Below are positions 1 to 12,835 of a DNA stretch of 64,000 nucleotides, piece by piece. The notes beneath the pieces were generated by a model. It searched no databases. It was not told the origin of the DNA and saw only the letters and a list, made by a program, of their open reading frames with translations. Made by a program: the position numbers and the translations under genes. Each line of letters starts with the position of its first letter. The first letter of the stretch is position 1. Origin of the DNA: Cercis canadensis (Eukaryota > Streptophyta > Magnoliopsida > Fabales > Fabaceae); NCBI GenBank assembly GCA_003255065.1, contig QAOA01001366.1:1124099-1188098 (forward strand), read 5' to 3'.

Positions 1-3000
1 AGATTGTCAGGATTTCCTTGCATTTTGCTCCTATTTAGCCTGCCCCTAGGAAAGTCTTCAAATATTTTTAGTCTCTTCAATTGTCTAACTAGGAATTTCA
101 ATGAGAAAATCTCAACTGTTACCATCCAATCTTTCTAAATTCACACACAATCCTAAAAGGAAAAGCTTTTATATATTGGATACAGGAAGGAGAACAGAAA
201 CTGAAGGTATCTTTTCATAAGTCGAGTAATTAGGTTGGTTTTACCACTCAACTTATTCCACTATACAGTGCAATAAGGGCAAAGAAACTTCTTTTTTCCG
301 CGTAAGTAGCTACTGCTGTTGGAAACCAGACCTTGTGTTAATTAAGCTCCAGTACTAACTAAGATTTGTTTTATATATGTAGGTAGATGACCTCATAGAT
401 TTTTCTCTTGACAATTTCAATTTCCAATATTTTACTTCGACAATCCAAAAATGGCTTCTACAAATTAGAGGTCAAGCTTAATTTTTTATTATGATCATCA
501 GCATTCATGTAATGGATGAAATTAACTAACAGGTGACCTGGCTCGCTCAAACTTCAAACTGAGTTTTGATCAAGACAATTTGAGAGGATCAATCAGCAAA
601 AAGCCACAATCAATCTTAATTGGAGATTAATGTACAAAGAACCTCAAACTGAGCATCCCGGCATTCAATAGAAAAAATGAGAAGCAGAACGCCGAGTTGT
701 ATTCACTCTGGCAATTGCACAAAAGCTTCGTTTGAGTTCACCTTTTGTTTTGTTTTTTTTATTTTTATTTTTCGCTTGAATCGTTTGAGTTCATCTGACT
801 TTTTAAAACGAGAGACATGGATAAATATAGACATGTAAGAAAAGTGTCAAAGAATTATTTAGTTACTTTTAAAGAATTTTAATAAATTGGTTTTAGAAAG
901 GTGATTTATATTCAAAAGCAAATGAGGGCAACTGGAGAGAGTTGCACAATCACTTTTTGGATCTTCTCCCCACAAAACTATCACATGTCCCACAACTGTT
1001 TTATAATACTAAAAAATCTTATGACTTAAAATCAATTTAGTCAATACACATTAAATGTAATAAGAATATTTTATAAGTCCGCAATATATAATTTACCCCA
1101 ACTTAAATAGGATGTTTAAACCTTTTCAACCTTAATGGAGGGATGATTTGGACACAAAGATTAGGTTGGATTTGTATTATTTTCTCAGAAGATAATTAAG
1201 TAAGTAATACTATATATATAATGGTGACCTGACTTAAGGTCTGTTTGGATTAACTCTTTTTAATGATAAAAGGTTACTTTTAGAGAAGCTAATTAAAAAC
1301 TAAAAATAAGCCCAAAAATATATTTTCACTATTTTTTTCCCCTAATTAAAGTAGGTTGAACCTAGATCCGGTCATGTTACTTGAGTCATGTTGCTCAGAT
1401 TTAAATTGTCCATTACATTAAAACTTATTTTAACCATTAAAACACATTAACATTTTTAACATTTAATGGTTGAGATGAGCTTTTAATATAATAGACTGCT
1501 CAAATCTAAACAACATGACTCAAGTGATATGACTGGATCCAAATCCGTTGAAAAGAAAGGGAGATCTACTATTCAATTGACAATGCAAATTAGAAACATT
1601 CAAACGGGCACACATTTCATTTATATCCTAGGCTCCTAGCTATCTTCTAAGTTAACTATTTAATAGCGTAATGTTAAATTAAGTAATACCTTTAATATTG
1701 AAGAACCAGCTAGGACTTCACTTAAAAGGATGCATTACAGATTAAAACAAATTCAATAAATATAATCCAAAAATAAATCATATTGATTAGATATGGGACA
1801 AAAAAATATTTTTTATATCGTGATAAAATATTTACACGAAACTAGAGAAGAAAGTTTAATTTTTAAACCACGGATAGATCGATATTAGAAGTCTAAAGAC
1901 TCTAAACCATGACTTGTTTTAGTTGAAGTCTCTAAATAGTTACATTTACACAGAAAAGCAAGAAAAGTAATTTTTTTTGGGGAAATCGATAAATGAATAA
2001 ATGCCAAATTTTTAATAGGAGCATAAAAGGTTTCAACAAGGAATTCAGCTGCACCTATCTTACTTTCATTTATCTGTGAACTTTTTAGGTTTCAAATATG
2101 GTTAAATGTGAGAATGTGGGAACTTAACAGCTGTAGAAATTAAGATCTTCAATGGTGTCTCATATAACCTTTCATAAAGTGGGATGGCATAGAGATGGAT
2201 TCAGAAATGGAAAACATGCATGCCTTCATGGGATGGTCATGAGAATGCTTTAAAGAATAATGTTATTTATATATTAGTTATCCTTATATTATTTTATATT
2301 ATGTACACATGATAATATTCAAGTAATTAATATTAAATGAACCACCTTAATTTTAACTTGAGTACTCACTTAAACTTTTGTTTGTATGGTTTAGATTACT
2401 ATCTCACACAGTTTGTAAATATACTTACTAGTTTATTACTAATAGCGTAATTATTTTATACTATTTTAAATTTGTATTTTTTTTTTGTTTTGGGGGTGGG
2501 GATTTGATGGTGCTTAGAATTCCGAATTCCATATATCATTCAAAAGTAGTCAACTCATTGTCGATTTTGATGTATTGCAGTACATACTAGGTAGAGATCA
2601 GGTTCAGCTCCTAAGTCTTAATTAGGTATAACTTTTACTATTTCAGAGGAAATGATGCTCTTACTCATAATTTAAATGTGTTAGTAGCTTATTCAGTTTC
2701 CAAAAAAATTCAAATATTACATAGTTGAAACATTTACATAAAATCGATCTATCCTATATATAATTCTACATTTACACTTGGCTAAACTAGAAGTTGATGA
2801 ATAGGGAGAGCATGTTTTGCCTACAATTCACCTGTACAAGGAAGGATATGCATGCTTCTGGTTTACGAAAAACATTGACATTCTTTTCATGAGCATACCA
2901 AAACCAAAACTCAAATCACAGGTTATCCTAGCTTAGGAATTCAAACCTGGAGCACCAACACTAGAGAAGTCATTTTAAGATCATTTAGGGCCTCTCATTG

Positions 3001-3597
3001 AATTTGCAACACACAATATATCAGCAAATTTTATATCATATGCATTGACCTCCAATTAGCAAATATCTTATGGTCATCTTACACTATACGACAGTGGATC
3101 TCATGTGCATTTCTGGTCAGTAAAGATCACTATACTATGAATTGGCATGGCTATTCTAGTTGATTTAAAGAAATTATGAGATTTCTCAAACTCTAGCCCT
3201 CTTCCATGGGAATGAACAGTCTACCACCCTCGATGATAAAATTGAATGTCAGAATTCTAAATCTTATGCGTCCTCTCAATTTCAAAACAATTCCTACTTA
3301 ACTAAGAACTAACTAAGCAGAAACCATATGAGAAATTCCAAGAGAGAAATTCCTATATAATTTGCTCTAACTACCTACGGCCACATTCATCAAAACCAAT
3401 AGAGAAATTCCATAACCGAAACACGATCATTTTCGGAAACGGATTAATGAAATATCTATCTGTTAACGATAAACGCAGTACTCAATTAAGAATTTAAGAC
3501 GATGACTACAGTGATGGGAGAGAGAAAGACTAGAGAACTGGAAATTAAAGGAACAGATCGAAGAATAAAAGAAGATCTGAGAAAGCATAGTGTGCAC
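1..3597 (-). other. Intron 1 of the MADS-box gene (partial), AT-rich
   Basis: On the minus strand this stretch follows the donor (GTGCAC) of MADS exon 1, so it is the long first intron of that gene, running off the left edge. I searched it for K-box exons and found none, so exons 2 onward probably lie outside. It holds a foldback repeat (1355-1552, listed separately), a stretch near 1238 (GGTCTGTTTGG) that looks like the end of a decayed PIF/Tourist element, and one perfect CArg-type site CCAAAAATGG at 445-454. First introns of MADS genes often hold regulatory CArG boxes, but about this many matches are expected by chance in AT-rich DNA. Confidence 0.6.
1355..1552. repeat. Foldback (inverted repeat), about 200 bp
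   Basis: Two arms of roughly 90 bp face each other with almost no loop. The left arm includes ACTTGAGTCATGTTG and the right arm CAACATGACTCAAGT; the inner part pairs TTAACCATTAAAAC with similar sequence around AATGGTTGAGATGAG. Arms are imperfect, perhaps 80 percent identical by eye. This is the structure of a small foldback or MITE-like element inside the MADS intron. No target duplication could be fixed. Confidence 0.7.
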
Positions 3598-3779
3598 CTG
3601 GTGCTGGCGAAATCGTAGAGCTTGCCTGTGCTGGAGAAGATCATAACTCCAACCTCAGCGTCGCAAAGGATTGCAAGCTCCTTAGCCTTCTTCAGCAAAC
3701 CATTCCTTCGCTTCGAGAACGTCACTTGTCTGCTCGTCGAATTGTCGATCCTCCTTATCACGATCTTCCCTCTCCCCAT
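3598..3779 (-). CDS. MIKC-type MADS-box transcription factor, AGL17/ANR1 clade, exon 1 only (partial)
   Basis: The ATG is at 3779-3777 and the exon ends at 3598 before a GTGCAC donor, giving 182 nt, the usual size of MIKC exon 1. It encodes the complete MADS DNA-binding domain: [20 protein letters not shown] at the N terminus, the [20 protein letters not shown] helix and the beta sheet ending in [12 protein letters not shown]. The MGRGKIVI start and the [17 protein letters not shown] pattern are typical of the AGL17 clade (ANR1, AGL16, AGL17, AGL21), which acts in root and nitrate responses in Arabidopsis. Family and clade are seen in the sequence; the function is inferred. Proteins of this class bind CArG boxes as dimers in the nucleus. 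The I, K and C regions are outside the window, so completeness cannot be judged. Confidence 0.93.
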
Positions 3780-5407
3780 ACCAATGGAGAAAACCCTAAC
3801 TCGATCTTTCAGAAGAGAAAATTATTACTATATTGTAGACAACATTAACGAACACAATTTTGAAGAGAAAGAAAAACTGTTCGATGATGGATGAGCTAGA
3901 GAGAGAGGAAGAGAACAAATTTTATATTTATTTTCTCGCAAGTTTAATTATGTGTTCCGATAGAAAAGGAAAATGACGGAAAACGAAGAAGGATATATAA
4001 TCGGATGGATTTTCCGGGAAAAACAGCAAGAATCTAGAAAAGAAAATCAAATGGAAAGAAAAAAGAGAGAGCGCTTACTGGTTGAAAACTTTGACGAAAA
4101 GAGACAAACCGAGGTTTTGCAACCGTACTGAAATCACTTGAGCAGGCAGCAAGAACTATATAAGGAAAGTGTATAAAACCGCTTTTGTTGGGGGAGACTG
4201 AGTAAAACCGCTGAGAGGCGCGTAGAAAACAACAACCGGTTTCCTGGATAGGGGCACATTGGCCCAATCAGGTTCTGAGTACTGAGGGACAATTGGTGTG
4301 TTTTATTCAGTTTCCGCAATTTGTGCCATACCCCGCATGTGCAGTTGACTGTGAATACGTATGCCGTAGGCCCGTAGCTTACATCGTACTTCCTTTTTTT
4401 GGAAATTGGCGCTTTTTTCTCAATTAAGCTGGAACCGGAGCGCGAAACTACCCTTGCATTTTATAGAATACTTTTATTTCCCTCAACTTGCCTTAAAATT
4501 CTATCAGATAGGAGATATGCAGTAAATCACTAAGTAAATTTGAGACTAAAATGACAGAAGACCACTTCACTGTCTACATTGAGGAATGATAACAGACCGA
4601 TTACCTGATTTTGACTGCAAATGATGGAGGCACTCCAATCCTTTCTGTTTGAAAAGGAGATAGAATTTTTAAAGCGTACGTCCACCTATGGTGACCTTTC
4701 ATAGTCACAGGTTAGGAAAGAACAAAATTAATGGAGGAAAAATCCAATATGCCGAAATACATAAAAGCAGTAATGGTAGAGGCGTAGAGCCAGTGTTTAA
4801 TCAGGCTCAATGCAACAAGTTTAACTTCACTACCTCGACTAACATCGCGTTTTAAACGTAAAAAATATCTTAATGAATAAATGCAAATTAGAGATCAATA
4901 TGCTATATTGTGATGCATTTTGTATTTTTTCTTCATTTTCCTTAATTCTTCTGAATTTTATTGATTAATACCACGAATGAGAACTGCAGGCTGTGCTGGC
5001 CAGATTGTGTTCCTTTTCATTGGTTGTGCCTTCCCTAATTACTTCCTCCCTAGTCCCCTTTTCTAAAGTAGCAAAAAAGAGAAAAATATTTCATCAAATC
5101 ATTGAAAAATATTTCACTAATTAATAATTTAACATAGATATACAGACCTATATATAAAAACTACATTATCTAAACGTTCTGATATAGGATGATAAAGTAT
5201 TGAATTTAATAATTCACAATCACCTTATCTATCCATTAATTTAATCTAGAAATATGTTTTTATAAATTATTACGTTCGGGATGAGATTATCGAAAAATAA
5301 CAGCTCCACGTCTTTTAAAAAAAATTCTAAAAGACATATAATTAATTTAAATATTATAAAATTTTCATAATTGAACTTAAATGTTGTATTTGTATGTAGA
5401 CGTAAAG

Positions 5408-5408
<1 letters not shown>

Positions 5409-5447
<39 letters not shown>
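5409..5447. repeat. (AT)n microsatellite, about 38 bp
   Basis: Uninterrupted TA dinucleotides, about 19 units, in the MADS upstream region. Length polymorphism is expected. Confidence 0.95.
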
Positions 5448-5452
<5 letters not shown>

Positions 5453-6954
5453 CACTCCATGAGGTGCATTGGAGAACGATCCCATCTTGCAGTGAAAATA
5501 AATAAGTAATGCAAGTTGCTTACATAATTTAAGTCAAATCACGTGTAAAAAGTGCACCTTATGTTAATATTTCATTATAGAACATCAACAACCATTATTT
5601 GTATGGTTAATAATAATATATTAATATAACAATATTATAAATGAGCACTCAACGATTATTATTATTATTTTTATTTTTAAATCTCTACAATTATTATTTA
5701 ACGGGACCTGAATGTATATTTGGTACATTACCGAATGAACAAGGGCATGCGCGTCAAAGGACCTCATGCCATATGCAAAAACTCGCCGATTGCTCGCCGT
5801 CCGAGGTACGATGAAGGAGTGGGACACGCGTCACTATTTTATGTGGAGAATGGGAAATGTGACTAAAAAAGAGATTTCCTTTTTCTGTTTTTAAGGTTTC
5901 CAAATCAGGAAATTGGTGACGGTGACTTGGGCAATTTTGGCGTTGCCAGAGCACCTGATTCTCTATCTTTTTGGGAAGAACAATCACAAGTATCTCCGAT
6001 TTTGATACTCTTTGTCCCTCTTCTGGCAAAAGTGGTTTCCGCACTTTTGGTACTTGGAAGCATAAATCTCGACCATAACCCATAAAAGATAGTGTTTACA
6101 TGCTCTATAGGAGATAATTACCAATTTTATAGATTTACTTTCCCTACAAATGAGTTCATTGAGCAATAATTCATTCAAACATTTTTTTGGTACACAATTC
6201 ATTCAAACATTAAACCCAACAACAATGCTTTGTAATGTTTAAAATACCATTTGAGAGGTAGAGGTGAGATATGAATTTCTTGAAAAATTAAACAAATATG
6301 TTATATATTATTCGCATAATATTTTTGTATTTATTTAGGAAAGTGATTTTATGACAATTCGATATAATAGTGAAACATGATATGAGGTTGTAAGGATGTT
6401 TTTATCATTAATATGTAATGACGGTATGGTAGTATCGTGGTAAAATTTAAATGTCTAGGTGATTAATTAGAACAGTTGAAAATAGCTTGACTAGGATTGA
6501 ATTATTTTAATGTAACACAATAAACAAGACGCACTTCACGACAAAATGGACGGTGGTCTATCCTAATTTGTTGACTAACTTACCTATAACCTACTAAATT
6601 TTAAGATATATTATATTCGTCATAATTTTTTTTCACTCTTTCTCATGACTGCGAGTCTTAATTTAATTTGCACTTTACAATTTTAACCGGGCAAACTTTT
6701 TTTTTTTTAATGGCTTAGATTTAAATCGGACTTGCAGTATGAGAAATAATGAAAAAAATTAGGCTTAATTGTTATTTGGTCTTTCTATTTTAACAACTTG
6801 AACTTTTTAGTTCTCCTTCTTTAAAAATAAACTATTGAGTCCCTCTATATTTATAAAATATACAATTTTAGTATTTTTGTCTTTAAGTCAAAATTTTTAG
6901 GTTTATTTCAAGGTGTAAAGTTATCTGATTCATAATCTCACTGTTCAGATTGAA

Positions 6955-7116
6955 GAGTTATGTCTTGTGAATATCCTTATTAAATTTCAGTTCGATCTAA
7001 CGGTGGGACTCAGTCCAAAATACTAAAATCATGAGTTTTTATCTAATCGAATATCTAAACTCATTCACCGTTAGATCGAGCTGAAATTTAATATGGAGGT
7101 TCACAATACGTTATCA
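6955..7116. repeat. Hairpin-forming inverted repeat
   Basis: The core arms are 6981-7005 and 7066-7090; they pair over 25 bp with one mismatch (TTCAGTTCGATCTAACGGTG against CACCGTTAGATCGAGCTGAA). Weaker pairing continues outward through TTGTGAA and TTCACAA, giving arms of about 45 bp around a 60-bp loop. The flanks (GGCTTAATTGTTATTTGGTC near 6763) resemble ends of common plant non-autonomous elements, so this may be the inside of a MITE. Confidence 0.75.
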
Positions 7117-8079
7117 TTTTTCGTAATTTTTTTTTATCATCGTGATTCATGCTAATTAGTAATATTTTTATATGCATCTTTTATTAAACAAAAAATAAAG
7201 AGTATATTCGTGACCAATAAGCATAAAAAAAATATAAAGTCAAGGTAACAATTATACCAAAATCCATGGTTATCCTTAACTTTTCAGGCATACTACCTCT
7301 AGCACCACTTTATTCCTTCTTTTAGGCAAGCACACTTGCATATATACACATGCTTGTATGATACATACGGGCCCAATGCAACTCCAAGGCATATTGTCCA
7401 TTGGCTTACCTTACCATATTCAATTTACCTCTTAATTATGATGAAAAATATAGTTGCGCGATGGTCCCATTGAATTGGTGGTTACTATTTTCTGCCATTT
7501 TTCATAAAATATCGTTATATATAGTCTAGTTATGTTTTTTTTTTTTTTTTGGATGAAATCTAATTTAGGACAAATTAATGATAGGTGCGCCACTAGTGGG
7601 AGTTGGTCAGCAAGGTGCCCACCGGCACTGCCCCATACCAAAAAGGGAAAGTGTTGGATTGCATATCGATATGCTTACAATGAATGGTTAACTTCTACGT
7701 TTTAACTGTCTCACATATATTGCATTTACCTTGGGTAAGTAATCAGTGACAAAAGACAGGGAACACCGCGTATACGTAGCTTGAAAGACCAAGTCTAAGT
7801 AAACACGTACATCACATGTCTACCCCTAATTTGCCATTTGCTCGTACAAATAAAACCGAACATGCGTTTCTGCAAAACTTGCACAAAAGACAATTATGCG
7901 ATTTTCCTCAGCGTATGTTATACCAATTTCCATTATCTATTTATAATTTCTTAAGTATTATATTTAAACGCTCGAGGATGATGTCTAAATATGTTGGTGG
8001 ATAGTACTTTTGATATTTCTATCTCCAAACGCTTGGGAACCAAATGACTCACTCATGTCAAATTATGATTCATTGGTGC

Positions 8080-8096
8080 CACGTGAAGCCCACGTG
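8080..8096. promoter_or_regulatory. Two G-box (CACGTG) motifs 11 bp apart
   Basis: CACGTG occurs at 8080-8085 and 8091-8096. G-boxes bind bZIP and bHLH factors in plants. The pair is about 4.3 kb upstream of the MADS start, and no nearer gene is visible, so any regulatory role is a guess. Confidence 0.25.
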
Positions 8097-8482
8097 AACC
8101 TTAGCCAATCGAGATATGCCCTCCTTTTCCTTCTTCTGATGAGTTGTGAATCCAATACCGCAGTGGCAAACAGCTTTGAGCAGGGCCATTAGGTTTGTGC
8201 AACCTTCCATAATTAGAAGGGACAACATTTATGGGATAATGGGTGGATATATCATTAATTAAATATTTTTAATAATTTCATTAGCCAAAAAAATATTGTT
8301 TAGAAATTGTATGTTCGCTTTTATTCATTGCTTGGTCCTTTAATTAAGTTTTTGGTCTATCACTGACATGAAAAAGAGATTTTTTTTTTTTCTGGATATA
8401 AGGTACCAATGAAAGTTTGAACTCAAAGTGCTTTTTTAAATTACACAAAATCCTCGTTGCTTATTTATTTCAAGAACCTTAA

Positions 8483-8953
8483 GGGTTTGTTTGGGAGTTA
8501 AATTTGGGGGGAAAGGAGAGGAAAGGAAAGGAGTAAATGTGTCCTTCCCCTTGTTTGGGAGTTCAAGATTAAAAAAGGAAAGGAAATTAAGGGGTAATCT
8601 CAAACCCTTGCATTCCTTTTTTGCATCACCTTTGTGTTCCCCCAATTTAGAGGGTTTGGAGAGAAAAAATAGTAGTTTACTATTATACCTCTATTTATTT
8701 CTTCAAAAAAAATTTCAAACACTATTTAGATAACATTATTAAATTTTATATTGAATATATTTATTTTATAAATAAAGGATAAATTTGTAAAATTGTAAAT
8801 TTTTATTTCTTTCCTTTCCTTTCCTCTCCTTTTGCTCATTTTAATCATCCAAACAAAGGAGAGGAAAACCCCTCTCTTCCCCTTCCCTTCCTTTCCTTCC
8901 ATTTCCTCTCCTCTCCTCTCCTCTCCCCTCCAAAAAAACTCCCAAACAAACCC
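8483..8953. mobile_element. Tourist-like (PIF/Harbinger) MITE, 471 bp
   Basis: Terminal inverted repeats GGGTTTGTTTGGGAG and CTCCCAAACAAACCC bound the element, and TAA is duplicated at 8480-8482 and 8954-8956. The GGG(T/C)..GTTTGG start and 3-bp TWA target duplication are the marks of Tourist elements mobilised by PIF/Harbinger transposases. The subterminal parts are purine-rich on the left (GGAAAGGAGAGG repeats) and pyrimidine-rich on the right, so the whole element can fold back. It has no coding capacity; the short frames within it are incidental. Confidence 0.9.
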
Positions 8954-8956
8954 TAA

Positions 8957-10835
8957 AGATATTTTTCCTTAGTAAATATAAGATTGGATTTGACGTTTCT
9001 ATACTTATTGCAAGAAATTATACCAACTTAATTAAAAGCTGATAGCTTATTCTCTTTTTATGTTCAGGTTTGTTTGGAAGTGTCTTCAAATTTGTTGTAT
9101 CTCATGCATACTGGCTGATATGGTTGAAAGTGGAAACTTAATTAGTTATGGCACATTTTTCAGAGTTTGGTGTTCTTCTAGTGTTCGGCCTCTGATTGGC
9201 TGAACCCACGTGAATTAATTTGAGTGGACCAATGAGATTCAATTGTACGAGAGAATCAAGCACTTGAAAACCTCGGAGATTAACTAGGCGAAAATCAAGG
9301 CCATGGAAACCACGCCGAGCAACATGATTAATTATATGGGCGACTTTGGAAAGTGGAAGATATGGACTGGTGTCAATCATCAACCAAATGACACAATTAC
9401 TTAGAATAAAAGAAGAAAGTAAATTGTTCGTGTATTTTTAGGTGTTTTAGTTTTTCTTTTTAATAAATTATTTTAATGTGTTAGTTGTGTTTTATATATT
9501 ATCTTTGTTCAAAGGTAAATATGGTATTTTATAGGGTTAATCCATCAAATTGAACCTCTATTTTGGGTAAATCTTAAAATTTTCATGTCATATTTTATGT
9601 GTTATGTAAAGATAATACTTTAGATAAATCAAACGTTCAACTTCGTTGTAGTACATTTTGTGTTTTTCTCTGTCGTTAAAAATATGTTGTCTTCAATTGT
9701 TATTGACCTCTGTTTTGCCAAGACCTGGAGCCATGCCTTCATTCACCTTTTAGTATGAGAAAAAAATGTAGAAGTTTACTTTGAAGTGTTAGCTTTTTGA
9801 ATTTCAAAAAAAATATTGTATTGAAAATTTTATATGATATTATTTGTTATTGTATAAGTATTGATTGACTTAATAGAATAAATTTACATTTCTAATAAAA
9901 AAAAAAAGTAAAAGGTGGTTCATGGCTGTCCATCATAACTTAGATTATTTTATGTGCAAAGAGTGCGAGAGTTAGTCACTACGGATATTTTTTTGGGGAA
10001 AGTGTGGGCATGAGTCATAACCTTCGTTAATTAATGTCAACTTCAAATGCACTATCCAGTATCCATATTTAGAAGTATGTGTGCGACAGTGTTAGAAACG
10101 GGCGGAGTCGGCTATGCTTGTGGGGCTGTAGCCCCAAAATTTTTGAAAATTAATTTTTTTAAAAAATATTTGTTTTTTCTTTAAAATATATGTTCAGCCT
10201 CTAAAAATTATAAAATTTTTATAGACATCCTTAATAAGCATATTTAGTCTTTTTAAAAAATTTATGCTAGCTCCACTCCTATCAGAAAGAAGAACATAAA
10301 TTAAGAAGGTGAAAAAAAAGATTTCTATATATTTCCTCTTTCAAACTACGGGTAAAATATATTTGTGCATGAAGAGAGAAAAAATATCTTGAAGGATGAA
10401 AAAGTATCTCTATTGTTTATAAAAGAAAAAATACGAAAAAGTAATGATGGAATTAGAAGCGAGTAGCTATTAATTTGATATGCAAAATAATTTTGTTTTA
10501 GAAATTTTATTATATGCAAAATTGAATTATTGACAACAATCTCTGAATTTGTTTTTTTTTTTATTTATAATAATATCCTGCAGTTTATCATTATACCTGA
10601 GAGATTTTATTTTGACTACTGTACTTCTAGTACACTCTTTCATGTTTTCCTTTTCCCCCCTTAGTTAAAGTAAAGGGGAAGGAGGAATTTGGTAACCGAT
10701 CTACTCAAGGCATTAAATTATTTAGTTCAACGGTTAGCTAGCATGTGGTGATTTGATCAGTCAAAATTGGTGAACTAAGCCGAGGAGATATGTATAGTTG
10801 TATTTTTTTTTGGTTATTATATATTAAATATATAA
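8957..10835. other. AT-rich spacer without a recognised gene
   Basis: I see no exon-like structure or conserved protein here. A stretch at about 10096-10280 has the GGGCGGAGTCGGCTATG and GCTAGCTCCACTCCT pairing and a TGTAGCCCC motif resembling the end of a widespread plant repeat, but its limits are unclear. An 81-codon minus frame at 9138-9383 matches nothing I know. Confidence 0.45.
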
Positions 10836-11708
10836 AATTTTATGATACTACACGAATATGCCATGTTATATTGATATGAAAAGTATACGTAATTTTTATA
10901 TTTTATTTGATATAAAATATGATTTATCTTATTTTTTAAAACAAACTTTAAAACAGTTGATTTATACATATTGACTATTCTTATGTGATATGACATACAA
11001 CATAAATACTAAAAGTATATAAGAAATCTTCATTAAATATATAATTATTTTATTTAGTATGTAGTTATTACATTTAAATATAAATTAAATAATTATATAC
11101 AGTGCAATATTAGGTAGACAATTTTTTTTGATAAATTTGTTGTCAGCCTAAAGAGTATTTATAATTATCTTTCGGTGAAACAAAGTGATAAATACTACAT
11201 ATTTATTAAATGATATTTATATATATACATTAGTCTGGTAACAAGTTCTTTACATAAAAAAAATAGCTATATAGTATTTTTATTATATATATAAACGAAA
11301 TAACTATATAATATTAAAGAATATTTTAGTAATTTCACACCAAGGCGATAGACACTTGCTTGGAAAGTTTCATCTTTTTTTTTTTCCAGTATTAAAACTT
11401 AAAAATGATTATCTCATGAATTTATAACTTTTTATTTAATTAAAAATTAAGTTTTATTATATAAAATTTTTATCTTATTTTAATTAATTTAACGGGAATT
11501 TTATGATACTACATGAGTATGTCATACTATATTGACGTGGCAAACATACATAATTTTTATATTTTATTAAATATAAAATATAATTTATCGTATTTTCTCA
11601 AATAAATTTAAAAATAATTGATATGTACATATATTATTTATATATTGACTATTCCTATATAGTATAATGTACTACATAAATACTAAAAATATCTAAAAAA
11701 TCATCCTT
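10836..11708. repeat. Pair of diverged direct repeats, about 200 bp each
   Basis: 10836-11035 and 11497-11708 align along their length. Both start with AATTTTATGATACTACA and both contain TAATTTTTATATTTTATT and, near the end, CATAAATACTAAAA. They are separated by about 460 bp of AT-rich DNA. I see no TG..CA termini, primer site or coding sequence between them, so they are more likely an old segmental or satellite-like duplication than LTRs. Confidence 0.7.
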
Positions 11709-12603
11709 AATTTAATTCACTTGCGTGATATATGTAAGACTATTAGTGAAATCTAAACTTAATCTTCCACGTTAGTATTCTCTCAACAACAACAAAAATC
11801 CTCCACGTTAGTAAGTTTTTAATTTAGAAAAAATTGATTGGCAGATTAGCGCTATAGCCATCCCATCTAGAACAAAGCTAGGGATCTTTAGCTTTAACTC
11901 GTAGACTTGTCGGAAAATTAAATTCGTTGGTGGGGATCTATCATCATCATCAATCAAAAGGAAAAGAACGGACAGTGACAATGATAAGCTCGCTAAATTA
12001 AGAGCGCGGAATTGTTCTGAAAACCAATATCATAATCATAGTTAAGGAATCTTACATCAAATACAGAAATAGAAATGTCAATTAACGATCCTTCATTTTT
12101 TTTTTCCTGTTAACCTTGAAGATTTTATACAAATACAATGAATTTAAGTAACGTTCCGTTGATCCATGGTAAGCTCATAAGTCATAACTAGTGGCTGGGA
12201 TACTGTTTTTTTTTTTTTTCTCTCCTTTTTGGACGTGGTGGATATTGAAAGTTTGGGTTAATTGACTTAAATAATATAAATTTGTAAATTATTTATGCAA
12301 AATGGGTACTTCTTAAATTATTTACTAAAATATGGTAATTTTGATTATTTTAATGGAATACAGTAAACACGCTAAATGAGATATAGCGTGTAGGAGAGAA
12401 AATCGTTACATTGCATCTTTTTTTTTTGTTCCTTGGTTAAAGGGAGAAAAAAGAACAAAAACTACAACCTAGGAAAAGCTACACCTAAATGATCTGCCAA
12501 AAGAGTCAACGAGAGATCTAAAGGTGGGTTCTCATAGACTACCCAGCCTTCATTCCCTATAGCTCCTAATTTAGCCATAAAGTTTGCTCCTTGGTTTGCC
12601 TCT

Positions 12604-12823
12604 TATTAGACTTACATGTTAAATTAATTTATAATATCAGTTTAACTTTATTAATGGATTAGTTAGTCAACTTAGTCAGTTAGCCAGCTCAGTATTGGGA
12701 GTTAGGAAGTTAGTTTTTCAGTTTTGCAGTTCTGCATTCAGTTACTGCTATATATTGTAAAGGCCACGATTGGCATATTCAATTGAGTAAGAAATAATGT
12801 TCTTCTTTCTCAAGATTGCAATA
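12604..12823 (+). repeat. 5' LTR of the copia element
   Basis: Begins TATTAGACTTACATG and ends TTGCAATA, directly before the primer binding site. Both LTRs start with TA and end with TA rather than the usual TG...CA. Confidence 0.95.
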
Positions 12824-12835
12824 TGGTATCAGAGC
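12824..12835 (+). other. Primer binding site (initiator Met-tRNA)
   Basis: TGGTATCAGAGC immediately follows the 5' LTR. This is the standard site complementary to the 3' end of initiator methionine tRNA in plant copia elements. Confidence 0.95.

Larger units (their letters stand above)
3780..8479. other. Upstream region of the MADS gene; no convincing gene
   Basis: This 4.7-kb AT-rich stretch lies 5' of the minus-strand MADS exon. About 3780-4100 should be its 5' UTR and core promoter; a GTAAGC donor on the minus strand near 4075-4080 would fit a 5' UTR intron, but I could not fix its acceptor. Short open frames, such as 109 codons at 5754-6083 on the minus strand, match no family I know and lack gene structure. 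The stretch contains an AT microsatellite, a hairpin near 7 kb and a pair of CACGTG motifs near 8.09 kb. Confidence 0.5.

Noticed and set aside
3622-3894. 90-codon plus-strand frame at the MADS exon
   Set aside because: It is the antisense of MADS exon 1; the minus strand encodes a textbook MADS domain.
5754-6083. 109-codon minus frame upstream of the MADS gene
   Set aside because: Longest frame in the spacer, but it matches no known family, has no splice partners and lies in AT-rich DNA.
8491-8733. Frame of 80 codons at the left end of the Tourist MITE
   Set aside because: It is inside a non-coding transposon and made of purine-rich repeats.
10836-11708. Direct repeats read as LTRs of a small retroelement
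   Set aside because: No TG...CA ends, primer site, polypurine tract or target duplication could be found.
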